Shown here: positions 6,198 to 11,936 of the stretch, piece by piece | Layout: the number at the start of each line of letters is the position of its first letter | How positions within the stretch are numbered: position 1 is the first letter of the stretch | DNA from: an uncultured Candidatus Saccharibacteria bacterium | Lineage (GTDB): Bacteria > Patescibacteriota > Saccharimonadia > Saccharimonadales > Saccharimonadaceae | NCBI GenBank assembly: GCA_938038145.1 | Contig: CALHQU010000019.1 | Coordinates: 1 to 11,936, forward strand | DNA length: 11,936 bases | Direction of reading: 5' to 3' | Made by a program: the position numbers and the translations under genes | Notes under the pieces: generated by a model | What the model saw: only the letters and a program-made list of their open reading frames with translations | What the model was told of the DNA's origin: nothing | Databases searched by the model: none

Positions 6198-8006
6198 ATG
6201 AAAAATAAGATTATAAAGAGTACTAAATTTGTTATTAGAGCAGCATTACATCCGTCATACGGTAGTGAACAAGTAAGGTTGTTTCGCGATCGTAGATTTA
6301 TTAATAAGAAACGATATGAAGATTATATTAAATGGTTTGATAAGCATAAAGTAACCGATGAGCAACTTAAGTTACAAAGAAAATATTCCAAGGAATTTAA
6401 GCAACGTCCATTGATTAGTATTTTGTTGCCGACATATAATACAAATCCAGTATATCTGCGTAGCTGTATTGACTCTGTCCTATCTCAGAGTTATGACAAC
6501 TGGGAGTTGTGTATTTCTGATGATAATTCTACTAGCGATCAAACAAAGAGTGTTATAAATGAATATATAGAAAAGTATAATAATATTAAGGCTACATTTC
6601 GTAAAGAAAATGGTCATATATCAAAGTCATCTAATACAGCTCTTTCGATGGCTAAGGGTGACTATATATCATTACTCGATCATGATGACATTTTACCTCC
6701 CAACGCCTTGTTTGAAGTGGTTGATGTTATAAATAAAAATCCTGACGTAGATCTTATTTATACAGATGAAGACAAGATCGATAGTGACGGTATTCATATA
6801 GAACCATTTTTTAAACCTGACTGGAGTCCTGATTTTATGAATTCATGCAACATGGTAACGCATTTTGCTACCATAAAGGCAGGTATGATTAGAAGTGTTA
6901 ATGGATTCACTGTCGGAACACATGGCGCGCAAGATTGGGATTTATTTTTGAAGATTTCTGCTAAAACTAATAATATTTATCATATTCCGAAAATTTTATA
7001 TCATTGGCGTAAATCTGAGACATCCACTGCTATGAATGCTGATAGTAAACCATATGCTTATATAAATCAAAAGAATGTCCTTCGTAGTAGTGTGAGACAA
7101 AGAGGAGAAAATGCTTATATAGATTCTCATGTTGCGTTAGGATTTTGGCGTAAAAAATATGTAATTCCGACAAACCCGTTGGTATCAATTATCATACCAA
7201 CCAAGGATAATTTTAGATATATAAAAAAATGCATAGATTCAATTATTGAAAATACTTCGTATCCATATTTTGAAATAATAATTGTAGATACGGGATCTAT
7301 AGATTCTCGAGTAAATGATTTTTATGAAAAATTGATAGATAATAATGGCAATGTGCATGTTATTAAATACAAGAAGAAATTCAATTTTTCAGATGCATGT
7401 AACTATGGTGCAAATAATTCTAGTGGAGAATATCTACTATTCCTTAATAATGACACGGAGGTTATTACCCACGACTGGATCCAGTCGTTGCTTGAGCATG
7501 CTCAGCGTCCAGAAGTAGGGATGGTTGGACCTAAACTTATATTCGAGGATAAGACAATACAGCATGCTGGAATAGTCTTATCTGAAAGAGATATCGCATT
7601 CCATCCGTTTTATGGTCAGGATGAGCGTACAGATATATTTACGTATATTTATACCGCCAATATCCGTAATGTATCGGCAGTAACTGGTGCTTGTTGTATG
7701 ATTAGTCGTGATAAATTCAACAAGGTGGGTGGGTTTGACAATAAACTTCGTATAACGTATAACGATGTAGATCTTAACCTTAAATTACGCAAAGAAGGCT
7801 ATTATAATGTCTACACTCCATACGCTGAGTTATTCCATTATGAATCTAAGAGTGTTGGTCGCATAAACACGAGCGAGAGAGATACTAGCGAACTAGAGAG
7901 TGCTCAAAAAGAGATGCGTAAGAGATGGGGCGAATACTTGAAGAGGGATCCATTCTATAATGATAATTTTGAGCAATTTGGTCCGGGATATAGGTTACCC
8001 GAATAA
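6198..8006 (+). CDS. Tandem GT2 glycosyltransferase (two catalytic domains)
   Basis: A 602-aa protein with two GT-A domains, a form common in O-antigen and S-layer glycan loci, where one protein adds two successive sugars. Domain 1 (about 70-315) has ILLPTYNTNP (75-84), SDDNSTSD (107-114), LLDHDD (159-164), YTDED (188-192) and AQDWDLFLK (244-252). Domain 2 (about 326-555) has IIIPTKDN (331-338), IVDTGSID (362-369), LNNDTEV (416-422) and NDVDLNLKLR (522-531). In both, the Asp positions expected for metal and nucleotide binding are present, so both may be active. There is no membrane segment. The N-terminal 60 residues are basic and unassigned. GAGGGGA (6182-6188), overlapping the wzt stop, gives the start. 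It is the last gene of the export operon. Confidence 0.9.
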   Translation: MKNKIIKSTKFVIRAALHPSYGSEQVRLFRDRRFINKKRYEDYIKWFDKHKVTDEQLKLQRKYSKEFKQRPLISILLPTYNTNPVYLRSCIDSVLSQSYDNWELCISDDNSTSDQTKSVINEYIEKYNNIKATFRKENGHISKSSNTALSMAKGDYISLLDHDDILPPNALFEVVDVINKNPDVDLIYTDEDKIDSDGIHIEPFFKPDWSPDFMNSCNMVTHFATIKAGMIRSVNGFTVGTHGAQDWDLFLKISAKTNNIYHIPKILYHWRKSETSTAMNADSKPYAYINQKNVLRSSVRQRGENAYIDSHVALGFWRKKYVIPTNPLVSIIIPTKDNFRYIKKCIDSIIENTSYPYFEIIIVDTGSIDSRVNDFYEKLIDNNGNVHVIKYKKKFNFSDACNYGANNSSGEYLLFLNNDTEVITHDWIQSLLEHAQRPEVGMVGPKLIFEDKTIQHAGIVLSERDIAFHPFYGQDERTDIFTYIYTANIRNVSAVTGACCMISRDKFNKVGGFDNKLRITYNDVDLNLKLRKEGYYNVYTPYAELFHYESKSVGRINTSERDTSELESAQKEMRKRWGEYLKRDPFYNDNFEQFGPGYRLPE

Positions 8007-8024
8007 CGTTAACTATTAATTATT

Positions 8025-8063
8025 AAATAACCGCGACAGTACAACTTACTATCGCGGTTATTT
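8025..8063. terminator. Bidirectional terminator between convergent operons
   Basis: A perfect 12-bp inverted repeat (8025-8036 AAATAACCGCGA with 8052-8063 TCGCGGTTATTT) has a 15-nt loop in which AGT/ACT can pair further. Its outer ends are A/T rich on both sides, so it gives a T-rich tail in either direction. It sits between the GT2 stop (8006) and the end of the convergent secreted-protein gene (8102). Nothing else is seen in 8007-8101. Confidence 0.85.
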
Positions 8064-8101
8064 ATATTATTTACGATGTAAAGATATACGAGTTATTATA
8101 C

Positions 8102-9799
8102 TTAGTATATTCCTGATGATGTAGATATGTGGCTAGCCCATGATTGTTGACCGTCGCCCCATCCATGTACTTCGACGGTGTTATTGGTTGTACCTCTGTA
8201 TTTGACATAATAGATGGTGTCTTTTCCTCTTCCTTGTAAGTCGGCTGCCACTATGTCATTTGATCCTATCACATAGCCAGATTCTGGGTAATTACTTGCG
8301 GTGTGACGTACCCAGTTTTTTAACGAAGAATCCCATACGTGAAATTCGATAAGACCGCTCGTAGTATTGTCGTATTTAACATATATGAATTCATCTTTTT
8401 TATCTCCATCAAGATCTGCCGCAATAACTCTTCCTGTGTTCATACTAGCTGAAGGGTGGCTTGTTGCTGTGTGTCTAAACCAACTAGTTCCATTATTATT
8501 CCAACCATGTACTTCAATCATGCCAGAATTAGTCTGCTCATAATTAATCAGATAATATTCGTCATTACCATCGCCATCAGTATCTGCTGTTATAACTTCA
8601 GAGAATAGCGGATCAATAGGTCCGGCAGATGTTGCAGTGTGAGCTAGCCAACGCAATCCATCTTGAGTCCACGTATGAAACTCAACTCTACCACTTGCGG
8701 TTCCGTTATAGTCGACCTTTGTTAATACAGTATTTTTGCTATTGACTTTCCTTGATATAACCTTGCTGTACTGCTGATTAAAGGTGTATGAGTTTGTCGC
8801 TGTATGCTGAGACCATGCCTGTAAGTTACTATTGGCCCATGTATGCATTTCGGCACATTTACTGCCAGTGTTATTAGGGACGGATATAGTTAAGGTGTCA
8901 TTATTTCCATTTATCCTAGTTGGTATAATTCTAGCGCCAGTTTCTACGTTAGGTATATTCTGTCCGTTTTTACAAGAGAATGAACTGCTTGATCTAGTAT
9001 CTCCAAACCAGTCTGTAAAGTAATTATAAAAGTTACGATTACCATAGGCGCTACACCCATCACCTACGCCATACCCAGATGACATAGCAGCGGCATTTGG
9101 TTGATATGGTGTATAACTATAAAGAGCGGCGGTTGTCCAATTCTGAATATTTACATTAGATCCTCCGCAAGCAGTATTCGGACTCCATTGAACGAAATTT
9201 ACGCCTGTTGTATATGGTGAAAACCAATTAGGATTACGTGTTATTATGTAGTGAAAGTGTTTCGCTGCCCATTCTAGCTGGTTTTCTAGACCAAAATATT
9301 TACTATCACACGCGGCGGTGTCTGGACATCCATAGCCAGTTGCGCTTTTGAATTGCCCACGAGTTGGCCACGTGTCAGTAACTAGGGCTTGCTCTTTTTG
9401 GAGCAAAACTATTAAAAGCTGTGGGTTTACATGATATTTTTGAGAGATATCAAAGATTAATTGAGCAGCGCTTCTTCCATCTTTTGTTTTATAATCACGG
9501 AGACAGGTGTACGGAGGACTATGCCACCCTTTCGATGCGGCATACTGAGCGCGAGTCATATCAGGTCTTCCAAACTCACTGGCTGGTTTGGCGCCATTTG
9601 TATCACATTGGGGAACTTTACTATTTAAAAATGACTGAATTTTGTCTGCACTCATGGATCCGTAATTTGTTGCTACGGCATCATCCATAATATTTCCTGG
9701 GTCAAAATCATTTAATACTGCAGATGCTGGCGTAGAAGATAATATCGTTCCTAAGCACATTGACGTAAGTATGCCTAATTTTAATATTAATTTCTTCAT
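8102..9799 (-). CDS. Secreted protein: lysozyme/transglycosylase-like N-terminal domain plus five C-terminal repeats
   Basis: A 565-aa exported protein. The signal peptide has a basic start, a hydrophobic core (5-20) and a TPASA cleavage site after residue 27. Residues 28-266 form a Cys-rich domain that starts FDPGNIMDDAV, contains NPQLLIVLLQKEQALV (125-140; E136 is placed like the catalytic Glu of lytic transglycosylases), GYGCPDTAACDSKYFG and ends GNRNFYNYFTDWFG. I recall this domain from secreted actinobacterial proteins, often annotated hemagglutinin-related. All eight mature Cys lie at 65-315. Residues 313-560 hold five repeats centred on E-x-H-x-W...W..H, with Ca-loop-like DTDGDGNDE (406-414) and DLDGDKKDE (462-470). 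Start 9799 has an AAGGAGA site and overlaps the preceding stop by 4 nt (ATGA). Whether it cuts peptidoglycan or binds a surface is unproven. Confidence 0.8.
   Translation of the reverse strand: MKKLILKLGILTSMCLGTILSSTPASAVLNDFDPGNIMDDAVATNYGSMSADKIQSFLNSKVPQCDTNGAKPASEFGRPDMTRAQYAASKGWHSPPYTCLRDYKTKDGRSAAQLIFDISQKYHVNPQLLIVLLQKEQALVTDTWPTRGQFKSATGYGCPDTAACDSKYFGLENQLEWAAKHFHYIITRNPNWFSPYTTGVNFVQWSPNTACGGSNVNIQNWTTAALYSYTPYQPNAAAMSSGYGVGDGCSAYGNRNFYNYFTDWFGDTRSSSSFSCKNGQNIPNVETGARIIPTRINGNNDTLTISVPNNTGSKCAEMHTWANSNLQAWSQHTATNSYTFNQQYSKVISRKVNSKNTVLTKVDYNGTASGRVEFHTWTQDGLRWLAHTATSAGPIDPLFSEVITADTDGDGNDEYYLINYEQTNSGMIEVHGWNNNGTSWFRHTATSHPSASMNTGRVIAADLDGDKKDEFIYVKYDNTTSGLIEFHVWDSSLKNWVRHTASNYPESGYVIGSNDIVAADLQGRGKDTIYYVKYRGTTNNTVEVHGWGDGQQSWASHISTSSGIY
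8120..8863 (-). repeat. Five tandem 56-residue protein repeats (propeller-like)
   Basis: Within the secreted protein the pattern E-h-H-x-W-(6-7)-W-x-x-H-x-(A/S)-(T/S) recurs at residues 317, 373, 429, 485 and 543, i.e. spacings of 56, 56, 56 and 58. The linkers carry FG-GAP/VCBS-like Asp-rich loops: two intact (406-414, 462-470) and one decayed (520-528). Diverged DNA sequence argues for old duplication rather than a recent expansion. A five-bladed β-propeller or similar solenoid is a reasonable structural guess. Confidence 0.75.
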
Positions 9800-10386
9800 A
9801 TAGTTATTTCTCCTTCAGTATCTCCAGTCACGTTGTTGTCTTCATAATGAATGTTTATTGTCCATTTTCCAGGTGACAATTGAGATAACGGAACGTTAAA
9901 TCCTTTACAGCTAGACGTACTTGGCCCAGCCTGCAGATCTACGCTATTGGAGTACGTTTGTCCGCTAGTATTGTGCATTGATAACGTACATCTTCCGCTT
10001 GATGATATAGTTTGGATTAAACTACGGATATAAAGTGTGTTTGAATCTTTATCGACTGTTGTAGTTGTTATACTTACTCCAACTGTTGGTTTTTTCCCGT
10101 TGGATGATGGAGTCGGTTCTGGCGAAGGATCGCTTCCTTGTAGTGTTTTAGATTTTTGACCTGATGACTCTTTTCCTGACTTATTGGATGCATCATTTAA
10201 TGATCTTTTTTTTATGTCTTGACCAGCTGTTTTCTGTTCCTCGGTGGCTGTGTTAAATTGATTCTGGATGAAGGGCCAGAACTTAAATTTATAGGAAATT
10301 AAGCCATAGCCTGTTATAGACAATAGTATAACAGCTATCAGAATCAATACTTTATTTTTTTTATTTTGTTTTTTCTGTATTTTCAT
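9796..10386 (-). CDS. Membrane-anchored extracellular protein of unknown function
   Basis: I do not recognise a named family. The 196-aa protein has a very basic N terminus (KIQKKQNKKNK), one transmembrane helix (about 13-31), and then an outside part. Residues 45-100 form a polar, low-complexity linker rich in Ser, Lys, Gln and Pro (DPSPEPTPSS at 86-95). Residues 101-196 look like a small β-sandwich, with alternating strands, SPGKWTINIHYEDNN near the end, and two cysteines (133, 160) that could form a disulfide. The start at 10386 follows a TGCTATAGT promoter-like element and only a weak AGGT. It overlaps the secreted-protein gene by 4 nt (ATGA), so the two are translationally coupled. It may hold or assist that protein at the cell surface; this is inferred from context alone. 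Confidence 0.75.
   Translation of the reverse strand: MKIQKKQNKKNKVLILIAVILLSITGYGLISYKFKFWPFIQNQFNTATEEQKTAGQDIKKRSLNDASNKSGKESSGQKSKTLQGSDPSPEPTPSSNGKKPTVGVSITTTTVDKDSNTLYIRSLIQTISSSGRCTLSMHNTSGQTYSNSVDLQAGPSTSSCKGFNVPLSQLSPGKWTINIHYEDNNVTGDTEGEITI
9809..9815 (-). promoter_or_regulatory. Ribosome binding site of the secreted-protein gene
   Basis: AAGGAGA on the minus strand, 9 nt before ATG 9799, lies inside the end of the anchored-protein gene. Together with the ATGA overlap it supports this start, which also yields a complete signal peptide. Confidence 0.75.
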
Positions 10387-10407
10387 AATTGTTACCTAAT
10401 CAACACT

Positions 10408-10416
10408 ACTATAGCA
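10408..10416 (-). promoter_or_regulatory. Candidate extended -10 promoter of the 196-aa gene
   Basis: TGCTATAGT on the minus strand (TGn plus TATAGT, 5 of 6) lies in the 53-nt gap after the membrane-protein gene. A start about 7 nt downstream would give a leader of roughly 15 nt. It would allow the two surface-protein genes to be transcribed apart from the upstream gene. No terminator is visible in the gap, so readthrough is also likely. Confidence 0.45.
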
Positions 10417-10439
10417 GATATAGATAAAACGGTAAAGCT

Positions 10440-11936
10440 TTAAGAAGTTCTTTTATAGAATAAAATATCTCCATTATGTACAGTGACTTTATCGATTAGT
10501 TCATAGCAAGGTAGCTGTAACGGCGTCGTAGATAACACGCGAGTAACAGATTTTCCTATATGATTACTACAACTCAATTTTGCAATAAATACGTCCGGCT
10601 GAATAAGTACGAGATCTTTATCTATGGTGTCAGATAGAAGTATATGTGCATACCTGTTATAAATTGTCTTATCTTTTGACACTTTTGACCAGAAATCTTT
10701 ATCAGGGTAAGTATTGACTCCCGTAATTGATTTTCTATTTGCCATTTGAGGGAAATTTTCTAGCACGCTTGTGCCAGACAGTCCCCATGTGTCGTCACTA
10801 GACGAGGTAGAGGTAATCTTTTTGATTATAATATTATCGTTATATCCGCTTCCTAGACCTCTATATAACGGCTGTATAGTTATTGTTGACATTATACATA
10901 AAGAAGAAAGCACTAACAGTCCGAGTTTTTCCTTTTTTATAAATATAAGGGCTAGTCCACCAGAAAGGCTTATTGCGGCTAGTAATAATACGCGAAGATC
11001 CCCAGCAAAGTTACGATTGAACTTTACGACATATACAATGGTGCAGACATAAATAATAATCACCATTGTTGAATATAGATATGGTAAATAGCGATATTGT
11101 GATGAAAATTTTATAGTATTGGCAAGCGTGTATATTAATGAAAAGATTCCTATAAAACCTAATCCAAGATGCAATCTTGTTATCGGTACAAGATGCATCA
11201 TGAAAGGTTTTGCTATTGAAGAGAATCCTGGAATAAATAAATGAGATATGAATATTAAGCAGGAAACAAAAATAGCAACTCCAACCCAATCTATAGTTTT
11301 ATTTTTACGCCATTTGCTATATAAAATAAACAGTATAGGAATGATAAATGCAAAAGGCGTAATGATAAATGCAGACATTTCACTTTGATTAATGGATCCT
11401 TTACTTGGATCTATCGATGAGATGGATGCGTCATCCATAAGTCGGTATTGACTATAGCCAGTGAGACCGATTAGATCAGCCTGTGATGGAGCTCCCGAAT
11501 GTACGAATCGTGCCCCGGGATAATCTGTACCAGAAATGGCTTGTACGGCATCTATTCTGGTGATTAAAAATATACCAACTATGCTGATCGCTGCTAGAGC
11601 AGATCCTACTATGAATGCTGTATTTACATATAGTATTTTTCGCACTTTTTTGGGTGCTTTTTTCCAAGTATTTATATAATAGCCAATCGCCACTAGAAAT
11701 ACAGTGATGACAACAGGTATCTGAAAGGCTGGATACAATAGTAGGGCGAAGCTTACCATTGAATAGGTTAATAAAAGTGATAGTGTGAGATTCGATATTA
11801 TATCACCATGTTTATATCTCTTTAAAAAAGACAAAGATTTATTTTCTATTAATTTCATTATTAATAGCAATATGACAATTCCCCAGACGATACTCATTAT
11901 AGTAATGGTTTGATACCACCAGAATATAAAAGGAGT
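10440..11936 (-). CDS. Polytopic membrane protein with C-terminal soluble domain, 5' end outside window
   Basis: The reading frame stays open to the window edge. Codons before the first in-window ATG (11897) read TPFIFWWYQTITI and join the hydrophobic MSIVWGIVILLLIM, so the true start lies beyond 11936 and the visible part is C-terminal. From that ATG, 485 aa are seen, with about ten membrane segments (about residues 1-16, 36-80, 88-112, 172-190, 204-222, 232-262, 268-295, 303-322, 328-348). An outside loop (about 113-170) contains GTDYPGARFVHSG. A C-terminal soluble part of about 130 aa contains NTYPDKDFWSKV and YNRYAHI. The topology and tail resemble large GT-C/YfhO-like membrane proteins of surface-glycan pathways, but I see no catalytic motif that proves it. 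The 196-aa gene follows after 53 nt. Confidence 0.75.
   Translation of the reverse strand, partial: TPFIFWWYQTITIMSIVWGIVILLLIMKLIENKSLSFLKRYKHGDIISNLTLSLLLTYSMVSFALLLYPAFQIPVVITVFLVAIGYYINTWKKAPKKVRKILYVNTAFIVGSALAAISIVGIFLITRIDAVQAISGTDYPGARFVHSGAPSQADLIGLTGYSQYRLMDDASISSIDPSKGSINQSEMSAFIITPFAFIIPILFILYSKWRKNKTIDWVGVAIFVSCLIFISHLFIPGFSSIAKPFMMHLVPITRLHLGLGFIGIFSLIYTLANTIKFSSQYRYLPYLYSTMVIIIYVCTIVYVVKFNRNFAGDLRVLLLAAISLSGGLALIFIKKEKLGLLVLSSLCIMSTITIQPLYRGLGSGYNDNIIIKKITSTSSSDDTWGLSGTSVLENFPQMANRKSITGVNTYPDKDFWSKVSKDKTIYNRYAHILLSDTIDKDLVLIQPDVFIAKLSCSNHIGKSVTRVLSTTPLQLPCYELIDKVTVHNGDILFYKRTS

Noticed and set aside
8064..8101. Weak inverted repeat TATACGAG...TTATATA-like beside the terminator
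   Set aside because: It is short, A/T only and imperfect; expected by chance in sequence of this composition.
9421..9690. 89-aa plus-strand frame inside the secreted-protein gene
   Set aside because: It is antisense to the conserved LLQKEQ/FDPG domain, with no promoter or ribosome binding site.
9746..9799. Possible lipoprotein signal (Cys15) in the secreted protein
   Set aside because: The residues before the Cys (TSM) do not fit a lipobox, and a good signal peptidase I site (TPASA) follows at residue 27.
10771..11667. Short frames on both strands inside the membrane-protein gene
   Set aside because: They are shadows of a long hydrophobic reading frame; their Cys/His-rich or Pro/Ser-rich make-up is typical of out-of-frame translation.
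1..11936. tRNA, rRNA, CRISPR array, insertion sequence or att site
   Set aside because: No cloverleaf, spaced direct repeats, transposase or terminal inverted repeats were seen; gaps between genes are too short to hide them.

Overview
The window most likely comes from a Candidate Phyla Radiation bacterium, probably Saccharibacteria (TM7). The reasons are an AT-rich composition, the origin-type order rnpA-yidC-jag in compact form (a short Jag without its N-terminal domain), a surface-polysaccharide export locus directly beside it, and a secreted protein of a family I otherwise associate with Actinobacteria. TGA is used as a stop (the 196-aa gene at 9796-10386), so this is not one of the CPR lineages that recode UGA. 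The phylum call is an inference; no rRNA lies in the window.

Layout. (1) 1-1816, plus strand: a terminator, probably of an upstream rpmH, followed at once by rnpA (RNase P protein), yidC (membrane insertase) and jag/khpB (RNA-binding protein). rnpA and yidC each have an extended -10 promoter (TGnTATAAT) ending only 6-8 nt before the ATG and no Shine-Dalgarno, so both mRNAs look leaderless. jag has a perfect AAGGAGG. (2) 1797-4177, minus strand: a WbbL-like rhamnosyltransferase-type GT2, a GtrB-like polyprenyl-phosphate glycosyltransferase and a GtrA-family flippase. The gtrA 3' end overlaps the jag 3' end by 20 bp. (3) 4207-8006, plus strand, divergent from region 2 across 29 bp: an ABC-2 permease (Wzm type), an ATPase with a C-terminal extension (Wzt type) and a 602-aa tandem GT2 protein. 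(4) 8025-8063: a strong inverted repeat acting as a two-way terminator. (5) 8102-11936, minus strand: a polytopic membrane protein whose 5' end lies outside the window, a 196-aa single-pass anchored protein, and a 565-aa secreted protein with an enzyme-like N-terminal domain and five C-terminal repeats of about 56 residues.

Regions 2 and 3 together would assemble a glycan on polyprenyl phosphate, export it through Wzm/Wzt, and supply a lipid-linked sugar (GtrB/GtrA) for side-branch decoration outside the membrane. Region 5 appears to be a cell-surface module placed tail-to-tail with the glycan locus. Arginine codon choice changes from mostly CGN in rnpA-jag and the GtrB gene to mostly AGA/AGG in wzm/wzt, which suggests that the export half has a different history from the housekeeping half.
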